Shown piece after piece: positions 19,294 to 28,411 of a stretch of 64,000 nucleotides of DNA. Positions within the stretch are counted from its first letter, which is position 1. Every line of letters starts with the position of its first letter. The position numbers were made by a program, and so were the translations under genes. Below the pieces are notes generated by a model. It did not search any database. It was not told the origin of the DNA and saw only the letters and a program-made list of their open reading frames with translations. The DNA lies in NCBI RefSeq assembly GCF_009674535.1, contig NZ_WKJK01000004.1, positions 124,001-188,000 on the forward strand. Direction: 5' to 3'. Source of the stretch: Duganella guangzhouensis. Lineage in GTDB: Bacteria > Pseudomonadota > Gammaproteobacteria > Burkholderiales > Burkholderiaceae_D.

Positions 19294-22200
19294 ATGGCTT
19301 TGAATTGTTTAGATAAATCCAATGAGTGGGATGCCCCATTCTTCAAGGTGTTGGCCAACAATGATACAGGAGCCGCGCCGGGCCACCAAGGCGGCGTTGT
19401 TATTCCTGAGGCGCTTCGGCAGTATTTCCCGCAACTTAAAGGGATGATTACACCCAGCCATCCGACAATAGACCAGCGGATGAATGCTGATCTTTTTGCA
19501 GAAAATGAATTTCTGGCGTCGGTTCTTACTCGCTATCAGTATCAGACTTGGGGAGGGGCTCGTAGCCCGGAGTCGCGCCTCACAGACCAACTGGGACCCT
19601 TGCGAAATCTCGCAAAGGGAGGCGATGTATTGATCATGCAGCGACACACTGATGACCCCTCGCGTGTGAAATTGACTCTCGTGAGAAAGTCGTCACAGTT
19701 CTACCTGTTACTTGCCGAGTTGATCGGAACTCGGCGGTGGGGGATACTTCGGCTCTCGAAGCCCCTCAGTGTAGAAAGCATCAGTAGCGAAGTTGCGCAA
19801 TCGGTAGCGGATGAGGAAGTGCCCTCAGCCAAGGAGCTTGTCGCGAATGGCGTGCCTTACTGGGCTGCCATTGCATTTGTTGCGCGCTGTGCGAGGCGTT
19901 TCTTAGAGTGTTATGAAAATGATTCAGCAGAGCCAAGCGCTCAGCGGGCAACTGTTTCACAAGCAGTCGCGTTGGCAGAACTTAGAGCTGGGCTAGGTGG
20001 TGACCCTAGCGTAATGGATGCAATAGAGTTAGACGGACAGTATTTTGATATTTATGATATTTCCGCTATTGCGACCGCTTTAGGGGCCAACGAAAATGCG
20101 GCGGACAACACTTATGCCGATTTACACGAGGACCCTAATATTGAACGTCCTATTGCTCGTATTTTCACGGCCATTTGCTTAGCTCATTTAGCATTCCGTT
20201 GCGCGTTTGCTAATGAGCTTGAAGGGGAGCCTTACTCTGAACCTATTAGCTTCGCCGAGGGTATGCGCCTAGCAATTGAATGGTCGCTTTGGGGGGAACG
20301 TGAGGTTAATGACTCACTGGTTCGCGACTTTATGCAATTAAAGGAGCAAATTACCCGTCATATGATTGGAGACCAAAGCTCGTTTCCTCGAACTTTGTTT
20401 GGAAAACTTTGGCCTAACGGGCGACCAGCAGAATGGCCACCCATTGAGCTTTCCTTCCGGCCGCGGGCTCGCATTATTCGTACTATTGGCGATCGGCTGG
20501 TTAGCGGTCCTGAGGCGGCAGTCATAGAGCTTGTCAAGAATAGCTACGATGCTGACGCAAGCTTTGTACGAATTACCTTTTTCCCTGACCTAATTCCAAA
20601 CCAAGGCGCTATTCTATTTGAGGATGATGGTCACGGGATGACGTTAGAGGACATTGAGCAGAAGTGGATGGAGCCTGCGACAAGTGATAAACGTGATCGA
20701 AAGCATACTGCTCGTGGGCGCCGTCTCTTAGGCTCTAAAGGCATAGGCCGTTTCGCTGCATCAAGGCTTGGTCGATTTTTGGAGTTAGTTTCCACCGCTA
20801 AGGTAATTGCAGGCGATACAGATTCTACGCAGCTAGCTTTATCTCCTAAACTTACTTCAACGCGGATACCTGAACTCGACTGGGATGCTTTCGAAGAAGC
20901 CAAATATCTTGATAGTGTTAGGTTTCCTGTGGAATCACTCGTGCCAAAGGAAGGAACCGGAACTCAGCTACGAATATCGTCATTACGAGATGAGTGGCCC
21001 GCACAAAGGGTTATTAAGTTGCACGACGAGCTACGAAAGCTTGTTTCGCCAGTAGCTCCTGTTGGGGCAAATGACTTTAGAATTTTTCTGGATCTGTCAC
21101 AGTGCACCCTTGAAAATTCATCGTTCGACGGAGCAGCATTGCTTCGCACGGACAAAGGTACAAATCCGCCACTTAATGCCGCCAACGATCCTTACGAAGT
21201 AAAACCATATCCACTTCTCGATGCATGTGACTATGCCATAGACGGTGTTTTTGATGAGGGCGGATGTTTTGAGGGGGCGATTACGATATTACGGGGTGGG
21301 CTAGAGCCTGAGAAAGTCCGTTTAGTAGTACCTCTTCGAAGAGAGGACGGCGAAGAGCCTTGCGGTGTTGTACTTGTTCGTTTGCATGTATTCGACAGAG
21401 AGTCCTCTGCTATCCGAAGTACTGCAGCGAAAGCAGGGTTTGGCGAAATCGGGATTCGCGAAGCACGAAAGCTGCTGGACAATATTGCTGGTGTGGCGAT
21501 CTATCGCGAAGGTTTTCGGATTCGCCCTTATGGAGATGGAGAAAATGATTGGTTGACGCTTGATGCGAAGCGAGTGCAAAACCCTACTATTAAAATTGGA
21601 CGAAATCAAATAGCAGGAATTATTTCTCTAGACGACGAGAAAGAATCTCAACTAATTGAGCGCAGTAGCCGGGAAGGTTTAGAGGAAAACGGAAGTTTTC
21701 GTCGCTTGAGAACATTGGTTTCAGCTCTCCTGGCGGAAATTGTTGAACCAAAGCGACGGCAGTTTCGCATTAGTGCTGGCTTGGACGCCCGCCCAGAAAG
21801 TAGCTTTCGTGATATTTACGATCGCGTCCAAATGGGATGGTCCAAACTCCTAGTTGCGAAAATTCCGGAAGCTGATCGTGCGGCTGCTGAAGAATTGATT
21901 GCAAAGGAGTCCGATAGGCTCACTCAATATGTTAAGCGGCTCGAAGATCGTCAGGCACAGTTAGAGGCGCGGGTAACCCTTGGCCTAATCATTGGTGAGG
22001 TTATGCACCAAGGAAATACTCCATTATCGTTTCTAGAAAATGAGACGGCACGGCTTAGAAGGTGGTGGCCGACTTTACTCGACTCATCCACCAAATCTCA
22101 TGAAAGACTCGCAGAAGTGCCGAGAATTCTAAATGGGATGGATGCAAGTGGTGAAAAGCTAAGGGTATTATTTAACGCTTTGAATCCCTTGTCAGGCGCC

Positions 22201-22677
22201 CGCCGAGGTGCTCCTAAGAAATATGATATACGGGATGTGATAGAAAAAACGCTATATCTCTTCAAAAGTAAAGTTGAGAAGGTAGGAATCCGAATCGTAT
22301 TCGAAACTGATAATTTTGAGGATCTAGTAATTGGATATCATGATGATTTGTCAACCGCTATAACCAATCTTGTTGACAACGCGGTTTATTGGCTTGAATA
22401 CCATAATATTCCTGATCCAACATTAAAAATTTCAGCTGAAATCTCCGAAGAGCGTTGCAATATAGTTGTTTCCGATAATGGCGCTGGCATTCCGGTAGAA
22501 TTCGCAGATCAACTCTTTGACATCGGATTCACCCTAAAACCGAATGGAACTGGCTTAGGCCTAAGTATTGCGAAAGAAGCTATATTTCGCAGTAACGGAG
22601 AACTAGAACTACTCGCTACAAGTCAAGGTACTGCCTTTAAAATATCGTTGCCGTTGGCAAAAAAAAGTGATAGCTGA
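19294..22677 (+). CDS. EcoRII-N domain + GHKL ATPase + histidine kinase fusion protein
   Basis: 1127 residues, cytoplasmic, no membrane segments. Residues about 15-165 resemble the EcoRII N-terminal effector-DNA-binding domain: NNDTGAAPGHQGGVVIP (22-38), then a conserved TRYQYQTWGGARSPESRLTD. After a helical linker comes a complete GHKL ATPase of Hsp90/MORC type: ELVKNSYDADA (N416), EDDGHGM (443-449), GSKGIGR (480-486). The C-terminal 240 residues are a histidine kinase: H-box MHQGNTPLSFLE with His 905 and Pro-Leu at +5/+6, N-box TNLVDNAVYW (N1029), G1 DNGAGI (1061-1066), G2 GTGLGLS (1085-1091). Followed after 13 bp by a receiver-domain gene. Inferred role: sensing specific DNA and phosphorelay, plausibly phage defence. 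Low GC, on a transposon. Confidence 0.8.
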   Translation: MALNCLDKSNEWDAPFFKVLANNDTGAAPGHQGGVVIPEALRQYFPQLKGMITPSHPTIDQRMNADLFAENEFLASVLTRYQYQTWGGARSPESRLTDQLGPLRNLAKGGDVLIMQRHTDDPSRVKLTLVRKSSQFYLLLAELIGTRRWGILRLSKPLSVESISSEVAQSVADEEVPSAKELVANGVPYWAAIAFVARCARRFLECYENDSAEPSAQRATVSQAVALAELRAGLGGDPSVMDAIELDGQYFDIYDISAIATALGANENAADNTYADLHEDPNIERPIARIFTAICLAHLAFRCAFANELEGEPYSEPISFAEGMRLAIEWSLWGEREVNDSLVRDFMQLKEQITRHMIGDQSSFPRTLFGKLWPNGRPAEWPPIELSFRPRARIIRTIGDRLVSGPEAAVIELVKNSYDADASFVRITFFPDLIPNQGAILFEDDGHGMTLEDIEQKWMEPATSDKRDRKHTARGRRLLGSKGIGRFAASRLGRFLELVSTAKVIAGDTDSTQLALSPKLTSTRIPELDWDAFEEAKYLDSVRFPVESLVPKEGTGTQLRISSLRDEWPAQRVIKLHDELRKLVSPVAPVGANDFRIFLDLSQCTLENSSFDGAALLRTDKGTNPPLNAANDPYEVKPYPLLDACDYAIDGVFDEGGCFEGAITILRGGLEPEKVRLVVPLRREDGEEPCGVVLVRLHVFDRESSAIRSTAAKAGFGEIGIREARKLLDNIAGVAIYREGFRIRPYGDGENDWLTLDAKRVQNPTIKIGRNQIAGIISLDDEKESQLIERSSREGLEENGSFRRLRTLVSALLAEIVEPKRRQFRISAGLDARPESSFRDIYDRVQMGWSKLLVAKIPEADRAAAEELIAKESDRLTQYVKRLEDRQAQLEARVTLGLIIGEVMHQGNTPLSFLENETARLRRWWPTLLDSSTKSHERLAEVPRILNGMDASGEKLRVLFNALNPLSGARRGAPKKYDIRDVIEKTLYLFKSKVEKVGIRIVFETDNFEDLVIGYHDDLSTAITNLVDNAVYWLEYHNIPDPTLKISAEISEERCNIVVSDNGAGIPVEFADQLFDIGFTLKPNGTGLGLSIAKEAIFRSNGELELLATSQGTAFKISLPLAKKSDS

Positions 22678-22690
22678 TCATGGAGAGTGT

Positions 22691-23797
22691 ATGAAAGAAT
22701 GTTTGATTTTAATAGTTGAGGATGATCCCGAAGCTATTGATTCGTGGCGAAGAGACATAACAGAGTTTAATGATGAACAACCGGCGGATACTCTTCAATA
22801 TGAAGCTATTTATGCTACCACTCGCCAAGAAGCACTAAAAGTTCTTAACCGAACTAGAATCAATTGCGCGGTCGTAGACCTTCGACTTCCCCCAGCACCT
22901 GGTGGTGATAACTCGACAGCGATTCCGCTTGGTAATGATATTTTAGAAAAAGTCCTAATCGAAACTGGCGTGCCCGCTGTCGTCTATAGTGCCCATGCAG
23001 CTGAGGCCAGCGAAGCAGTCAAAGCCTCCAATATCCAAATTCGTTCAAAAAAAGGCAATGGTGGGATCGAGATCCTGAAGTATCTGACTGGCCATGAAGG
23101 TCTTATGATAGCGATGGAAATCACTCGTAAGAAAATAGCCGTTGAAAGCGCCAAAATATTTAATGATTCTATATGGAAGAGATGGGAGACAACATGGAAT
23201 TCCATGGGCGATCGGGCCATGTTGGGAGGCATGATAACGCGTCAGATTGCATCACATGTTGCTGATCGGTTAAGCCTACCACCGTCAAATCACCACCCAG
23301 ACGAATTCTATATTATCCCTCCACTATTTTCTGAACGCCTAGATACTGGGGATTTGATTACTCAAGATGGACACGTGTATGTAGTTGTGACGCCGCGCTG
23401 CAATATGGCAAATGAGCCTCAGCCAAAACATCTTATGCTGGCATTATGCCATCCAATGACAGGGGAATGGGCAGAACTGAAAGAAGGATTTAATGCAGGT
23501 ATCGACAGCAAACGAGGAAAGAGCGCGGCAGTAAAGTTACGTAATTTTGCAATTCAAAATCATTCTACAAGTACTCACTTTATTCCGCCGTGCGGTGAAA
23601 AAGGGCCTTGGCTTGTAGATTTTAAAGAAACTAAAGGAGTTTTGTCTGAAACCGCTCCTGAGTTGCTTAAAGATAGATTTGCATCTATTTCTACGCACTT
23701 TGTTCCTAATTTGGTTCAACGCTATGCATCCTATTTAGGGCGAATAGGCCAGCCGGATTTGGACTGGAATATTTTGCGCGAACATATTTGCAAATAA
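22691..23797 (+). CDS. Response-regulator receiver protein with unrecognised C-terminal domain
   Basis: 368 residues from ATG 22691 (SD GGAG; an upstream GTG at 22667 overlaps the kinase gene). Residues 1-130 are a receiver domain: acidic pair D11-D12 in IVEDDPEA, phospho-acceptor D63 in VVDLRLP, S100 in VVYSAH and K120 in IRSKKG. The remaining 240 residues are no known DNA-binding or nuclease output that I recognise; they include WETTWNSMGDRAMLGGMITR, DLITQDGHVYVVVTPRCNMA and FIPPCGEKGPWLVDFKETKG. It is the obvious partner of the kinase 13 bp upstream, and it ends at a strong terminator. The C-terminal half is the likely effector. Confidence 0.75.
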   Translation: MKECLILIVEDDPEAIDSWRRDITEFNDEQPADTLQYEAIYATTRQEALKVLNRTRINCAVVDLRLPPAPGGDNSTAIPLGNDILEKVLIETGVPAVVYSAHAAEASEAVKASNIQIRSKKGNGGIEILKYLTGHEGLMIAMEITRKKIAVESAKIFNDSIWKRWETTWNSMGDRAMLGGMITRQIASHVADRLSLPPSNHHPDEFYIIPPLFSERLDTGDLITQDGHVYVVVTPRCNMANEPQPKHLMLALCHPMTGEWAELKEGFNAGIDSKRGKSAAVKLRNFAIQNHSTSTHFIPPCGEKGPWLVDFKETKGVLSETAPELLKDRFASISTHFVPNLVQRYASYLGRIGQPDLDWNILREHICK

Positions 23798-23807
23798 TTT
23801 CCTCAAA

Positions 23808-23854
23808 AGGAACTGCTATTAATGTATGGCAGTTCCTGTGGAGTATTTTTTTTT
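23808..23854 (+). terminator. Rho-independent terminator of the kinase-receiver unit
   Basis: AGGAACTGC (23808-23816) pairs with GCAGTTCCT (23829-23837), 12-base loop, then a T-rich run (nine T) at 23846-23854. It begins 11 bp after the receiver stop codon and separates this unit from the convergent endonuclease gene. Confidence 0.8.
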
Positions 23855-23963
23855 AGGAATTAGCTAACGGCAACTTCGTAATTAGCCCGTCTAGAAAATC
23901 TGGTTGAGCTTTAGTACGTAGGTGTAAGCCGGGCACATTCCCTTGAATTCCGGAAAATTACAT

Positions 23964-25334
23964 TTATTCACATTGCCATGCAACCATTCTTTTGCATAGG
24001 AGTTCTGTTTCGAAAAATGATTTAAATGAGATCACATTGCTCTGGGATTTATATACCGTCGTGTCTGACTTCTTGAGCGATTCTGGCACCACGAGAACAA
24101 TTCCTTGCCGCTCCATATCCTTGATTGCATTTTCAGCAATTCCTTCATCAACCGTAGCAAGGAAGAGGTCACAGTTTCTTATTTCTCCTTGAACTTGCTT
24201 CCACCTCTCCCGCAGCGTTGTTTTTGCACTAAGTACAAGGGCACCAGTTCTGTCGCGCAGTGGGTCCATGTATGCGGTAAACGATGGTAAAACAAAATCT
24301 GGTCGCTTCTTCGCGTCTGCTATAACTTGAACTTCATGTGGGATACCGCCGTCTGTAAGCAGGCGTTCAATGTGTAATTCAAACGAAGCGCCCGCTCGGG
24401 ATTTACGAGTTTGGGCCGCAGAAAGGAGAATTCCATCAATTTGGTAGAATTCGGTGACGATATTCATCAGTACTTGATTGATGCTAACTGCTTCTGGATC
24501 TGTTCCAAGAAGGAGTTTGACTAACTCCATCGATCGACGGCGTATTTCAAATGATTTGAAAATTTCGTATTCAAGCCCTCTGCTAATGTCGAGCACCGCG
24601 TCACCTGGAGCAGTCATCTTGAAAGGATTGAAATCGAAATTTCCATGAAGCGATTGGTATTCCTCTTGAGCGAGGCGTGCCATTTCCCGCGGCTTAGGTA
24701 TAGAAAAGTGAGACTCCGCAAAGGCACTGATTTGACCGGCATGAAATGCAGAAAGGGCCTGTCCTATAAACTCAAACAGTTTTTCTTGCTGTGATAGCAT
24801 TACGCGTTGAGGTTCGAAAATTCCAGAACAAAACTTTGGAGGGAGATCGAACAGATCCTCAAGGTATCGATATGCAGAGGATGATGAGTCTACAGTAGTG
24901 GCGGTGTATTCGGCATCGGCCGCGCGCCCCGTCTTCGCAATCAGAAGAAAAGACGCAGGATTTAGCCCTGTGAATGCTTCATGAGGAACTCTTGTTAGGT
25001 GAGTTTCTTCGCCTTTGCTGCGCCAGTTAACGAGTCTGGCTTCTTTTACAGTCGGGTAGCTGAGTGCCGGCCAGTGGATCTTAAAAAAAGCCTCGAAGAT
25101 TGGCTTTTTACCCGGTTTAACTGGAGTGGAGGTCAGTGGCGGAAAAAATCCGCTGTCTCTTTCAGACTTGAAAATGTAAACACCATCCTGATGCTTGTCT
25201 GGATCTTCTGTCCATTGCCAATCGTTAAGAGCAAGTTTCTTGAGAAAAATGCTATCTGCACGCTTCGTCAATCTTATGACGAGCTCTGCAGCGTCATCAA
25301 TGACATCATCTTGAAATAGGTTACCAGTAGTCAC
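23964..25334 (-). CDS. EcoRII-C-family type II restriction endonuclease (probable CCWGG)
   Basis: 456 residues from GTG 25334. The C-terminal part matches the EcoRII-C catalytic domain: KSRAGASFELHIERLL, then the PD-(D/E)xK core PDFVLPS (Asp near 346) and LVLSAKTTLRERWKQV (Lys near 370), then LFLATVDEGIAENAIKDM. The first 190 residues do not show the EcoRII-N signature (NDTGATGGHQ); that signature is instead in the kinase gene next door. Recognition of CCWGG is inferred from the Dcm-like methyltransferase and Vsr just upstream. The 259-bp spacer before vsr holds no gene and probably contains its own promoter. Confidence 0.85.
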   Translation of the reverse strand: MTTGNLFQDDVIDDAAELVIRLTKRADSIFLKKLALNDWQWTEDPDKHQDGVYIFKSERDSGFFPPLTSTPVKPGKKPIFEAFFKIHWPALSYPTVKEARLVNWRSKGEETHLTRVPHEAFTGLNPASFLLIAKTGRAADAEYTATTVDSSSSAYRYLEDLFDLPPKFCSGIFEPQRVMLSQQEKLFEFIGQALSAFHAGQISAFAESHFSIPKPREMARLAQEEYQSLHGNFDFNPFKMTAPGDAVLDISRGLEYEIFKSFEIRRRSMELVKLLLGTDPEAVSINQVLMNIVTEFYQIDGILLSAAQTRKSRAGASFELHIERLLTDGGIPHEVQVIADAKKRPDFVLPSFTAYMDPLRDRTGALVLSAKTTLRERWKQVQGEIRNCDLFLATVDEGIAENAIKDMERQGIVLVVPESLKKSDTTVYKSQSNVISFKSFFETELLCKRMVAWQCE

Positions 25335-25593
25335 ACATCACTTTCTATAGAATCTGCGCTGCGGGGCGCATAAATTTCTACTGCAGTTCTGACGATACAG
25401 GCTACTAAGCAATATTTCAACCACAAATGTGTGTTAACTAGGCAACTATTAGTCGAGGCGTTTTCGGAGATGGAATAGGCGCCTGAAATATATATGTCCT
25501 AGTCCGGGCTCGCTTACGCAAGCCGGATATTTGTCGCCTACCGAGTCGATAATGAAACGCGACACGGCCGAAGAATGTCGGCTCGGCCTGTCG

Positions 25594-26055
25594 CTAACGG
25601 TGTCGTATACATAAGCTGGCTGCGTCAGTGCTGTCTTGTGTGATCAATCCTGTCAAGTGGTTCAAAAGCGCTCCTTCATCCCACTTTAGTCGCCCCCTAA
25701 GAGCGCACTCCCATACGCAAATGACGCGCCAGCCTGCGCTTCGCAGCGCGAGAACATTACGTTGATCCCGCTGTTGGTTTGCGCGGATTTTTGTCAACCA
25801 GAATTCTCGCCGAGTCTGAGGAAGGGTGAAGAGATGGCAATCATGTCCATGCCAGAAGCAACCCTGCACGAAGATGACGGTGCGATGTTTCGGCAGCACT
25901 ATATCGGGTTTGCCTGGCAGGCTACTGACGTGCAGGCGGTAGCGGAATCCCCGCGAAAACAGTAGCTTTCTGAGCAGTACTTCAGGGCGGGTGTTTTTGC
26001 CCCGGATCGCTTGCATATTTCTACTACGGCGTTCCGGGGTATGGACGTCGGTCAT
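25594..26055 (-). CDS. vsr: Vsr very-short-patch repair endonuclease
   Basis: Nicks 5' of T in T:G mismatches produced by deamination of 5-methylcytosine in Dcm sites. 153 residues, close to E. coli Vsr (156). Catalytic Asp 51 in SLPGKPDIVLP and His 69/His 71 in QGCFWHGHDCHLF are at the same positions as in E. coli; WRVICVWECALRG is also conserved. It begins 3 bp after the methyltransferase stop, so the two are co-transcribed. Confidence 0.96.
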   Translation of the reverse strand: MTDVHTPERRSRNMQAIRGKNTRPEVLLRKLLFSRGFRYRLHVSSLPGKPDIVLPKHRTVIFVQGCFWHGHDCHLFTLPQTRREFWLTKIRANQQRDQRNVLALRSAGWRVICVWECALRGRLKWDEGALLNHLTGLITQDSTDAASLCIRHR

Positions 26056-26058
26056 TGT

Positions 26059-27435
26059 TTAGGCCGCTAATTTTCTTCTTTGTTCCTGTAAGCGCTTCGC
26101 TTGGAGAATTCGGCTTTTCATCAGTTTTGCTACTGCTGCAAAAACCCCTACAACAACAGAATTGCCAAACTGCTTATAGGCTTGAGTATCTGACACAGGA
26201 ATCTTGAAATTAGATTCGCCCGGGCGATCGTAGCCCATCAGTCGCGAACACTCAGATGGGGTCAGGCGGCGCGGCCGGTTCTTGATGTTCTTCTTGTGGT
26301 CGAAATCAAGATCCGATTTAAAGCCTCGATCGATCAGAATTTCAGAACCATCCTTGTGGTAGCGGGCGGATAGCGTGCGCGTCACCTCATTAGGATTGTC
26401 CGGCTTTACTAGGCCGTACCCAAAGCCATTTCCCTTGGCCTTGTGCTTGATAGAGTAGTTGAAAAGATAGCGCCAAAGATTTTCCGTAAGGATGTATTTC
26501 GGATCAATTTCTTGTTCATCTTCTAGAATATCCGTCAGCGTAGGCCTAGCAGGTGGGTAGTGGTGACTGACATCTTTCAATGTGAAGCCATCATGAATAT
26601 TCAGGTCCTTCCGGAAACCAACTAGCACGATACGCTCACGGTGTTGGGGAACAAAGTGGCTGCCATCAATGATCTTGTAGTCGGTTGTACCGACTTGTTC
26701 CGAATCTGCTACCCAGTAGCCCAGTTCGTCGAGCGCCTTCATGATAGTGCGGAAGGTATTGCCTTTGTCGTGACTCTTGAGATTCTTTACGTTTTCCAGT
26801 ACAAACGCAGCCGGCTGTTTGGCGGCAATAATGCGGGCTACGTCAAAGAAAAGTGTACCTTGGGTCTCATCTTCGAACCCGTGCTTCCGCCCCAATGAGT
26901 TTTTCTTCGAAACACCAGCGATGGAAAATGGCTGACATGGAAAACCGGCTAGCAGCACATCGTGATCTGGCACCCCCTGTTCGTTGATGTACTTATATGC
27001 TTCAGCTTCGCTTTTTTCCGGCCTGTTACTCCACGTTACTTTGCGAATGTCATCGTTGAACGCGTGATAGTTTGGGTCAGAATAGTGATTTGCCTTGTAA
27101 GTGCGTACCGCGAAAGGGTTCCATTCGCTCGTGAAAACACACCGTCCCCCGATTTCCTCAAAGCCACGTCGAATACCACCGATGCCCGCGAATAGGTCGA
27201 TAAAATCAAAATCGTAATGCGGGTGCGACGCTGGTGGCTTTGGCAGCAGCGTTTGAAGATGCTCATATTCGTGATGACTAAGCCGAGGACTGGCCTTTCC
27301 ACTCAGCCAGCGATTAATTTTTTCCCGGCTCCACGAGTCGGGCGACTCTATATTTAGGTACTCAGCGATATATTTTTGATCATAAATTTCGAGAACTTTT
27401 TTTAGAAGCTTCAGTCCGTCGTCGTCTGGTGCCAT
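26059..27435 (-). CDS. dcm: Dcm/M.EcoRII-type DNA cytosine-5 methyltransferase
   Basis: 458 residues (E. coli Dcm 472). Motif [16 protein letters not shown] (78-92), motif [13 protein letters not shown] with catalytic Cys 167, motif [14 protein letters not shown], motif X QFGNSVVV. Close residue-by-residue similarity to Dcm, including LQTLLPKPP and VSKKNSLGR, implies methylation of the inner C of CCWGG. Residues about 1-60 look like a helix-turn-helix ([22 protein letters not shown]); in M.EcoRII/M.SsoII relatives this region represses the enzyme's own gene. A large palindrome sits 12 bp before the ATG. Confidence 0.96.
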   Translation of the reverse strand: MAPDDDGLKLLKKVLEIYDQKYIAEYLNIESPDSWSREKINRWLSGKASPRLSHHEYEHLQTLLPKPPASHPHYDFDFIDLFAGIGGIRRGFEEIGGRCVFTSEWNPFAVRTYKANHYSDPNYHAFNDDIRKVTWSNRPEKSEAEAYKYINEQGVPDHDVLLAGFPCQPFSIAGVSKKNSLGRKHGFEDETQGTLFFDVARIIAAKQPAAFVLENVKNLKSHDKGNTFRTIMKALDELGYWVADSEQVGTTDYKIIDGSHFVPQHRERIVLVGFRKDLNIHDGFTLKDVSHHYPPARPTLTDILEDEQEIDPKYILTENLWRYLFNYSIKHKAKGNGFGYGLVKPDNPNEVTRTLSARYHKDGSEILIDRGFKSDLDFDHKKNIKNRPRRLTPSECSRLMGYDRPGESNFKIPVSDTQAYKQFGNSVVVGVFAAVAKLMKSRILQAKRLQEQRRKLAA

Positions 27436-27447
27436 GGTTTGTTGCTT

Positions 27448-27490
27448 TCTGGGTCAAATGTGTGATGTATTATCACTCATTTGACCCAGA
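27448..27490. promoter_or_regulatory. 43-bp inverted repeat upstream of dcm, candidate operator
   Basis: Arms TCTGGGTCAAATG (27448-27460) and CATTTGACCCAGA (27478-27490) are perfect 13-bp complements. After one mismatch the symmetry continues inward with GTGAT/ATCAC around a 5-bp centre. It starts 12 bp upstream of the dcm ATG, where a repressor would block transcription. There is no separate C-protein gene, so autoregulation by the methyltransferase's N-terminal helix-turn-helix is the likely mechanism. Confidence 0.65.
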
Positions 27491-27646
27491 ATCGCAAAGC
27501 TAGTTGATACGGAACTGTGGTTTTATACAGTATTTTTGTGAAGTCAGCAAAGGGGGTTGTTTGATTGCACTCGATCCTGACCCACGACTTGCATCCAAAT
27601 CTGACCCCCTATCACTTTTTCAGTAGGTCAGTAGGTTAGTGGGTAG

Positions 27647-28411
27647 CTAGTTTTTGCCGTCCTCCTTTCCAGTAATTTGCGTTGAGCTATTTTTGAAGCG
27701 GTAACTCTCGTTACCGGTTTCTAAGATGTGGCAGTGATGAGTCAGTCTATCGAGAAGCGCTGTCGTCATCTTGGCGTCCCCAAACACTGCTCCCCATTCC
27801 GAGAAACCCAAGTTGGTGGTGATGATCAGGCTCGTCTTCTCGTAGAGCTTGCTGATGAGGTGAAAAAGCAAAGCTCCGCCAGTTTGGCTGAAGGGCAGAT
27901 AGCCAAGCTCATCCAAGATCACCAAATCGGTGTGAAGCAGCCTTACCGCGAGCTGGCCGGTACGTCCCTGCTGCTTTTCCAGCTCCAGCGCATTGACCAG
28001 CTCAACCGTCGAGAAAAAACGTACCCTGCAATCGTGATGTTCGAGCGCTTGAGTTCCCAGCGCCGTTGCCAGATGGGTTTTCCCCGTGCCAGGACCTCCG
28101 ACCAGAACGACATTGTGAGCCGAGCGCAGGAAGTCGCAGCGATGTAGTTGCTGAACCAGGTTAGCATCGACTTCGCTGCAAGCGAAGTCAAACCCGTTCA
28201 AATCACGATAGGCAGGAAATTTAGCAACTTTCATTTGATAAGCTAATGAGCGTACTTCGCGTTCGGCAGCTTCGGCCTTAAGCAGACCGGCGAGGACCGG
28301 CAGGGCCGCTTGGTAGGCCGGCGAGTCCTGAGCTGCCAAATCAGCGAGCGCCTGCGACATACCCCAAAGCTTCAGGGACTTGAATTGCTCTTGCATTGCG
28401 TCATGCTGCAT
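27647..28411 (-). CDS. istB: IstB, ATPase helper of the IS21-family transposase
   Basis: 254 residues from ATG 28411, preceded by GGAG; a start at 28441 is possible. Walker [16 protein letters not shown], Walker [19 protein letters not shown], and sensor-type [10 protein letters not shown] define the DnaC-like AAA+ fold. It assembles on target DNA and stimulates IstA. The gene overlaps the end of istA by 11 bp, the usual coupled arrangement. Confidence 0.95.
   Translation of the reverse strand: MQHDAMQEQFKSLKLWGMSQALADLAAQDSPAYQAALPVLAGLLKAEAAEREVRSLAYQMKVAKFPAYRDLNGFDFACSEVDANLVQQLHRCDFLRSAHNVVLVGGPGTGKTHLATALGTQALEHHDCRVRFFSTVELVNALELEKQQGRTGQLAVRLLHTDLVILDELGYLPFSQTGGALLFHLISKLYEKTSLIITTNLGFSEWGAVFGDAKMTTALLDRLTHHCHILETGNESYRFKNSSTQITGKEDGKN

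Noticed and set aside
19294..22677. Plain MORC/Hsp90-like or MutL-like ATPase
   Set aside because: The C terminus has a full H-box, N-box and G-boxes of a histidine kinase, and a receiver gene follows.
23964..25334. Shedu-type or generic PD-(D/E)xK defence nuclease
   Set aside because: The order SFELH...PDF...AKTT..RW matches EcoRII-C specifically, and Dcm and Vsr genes are adjacent.
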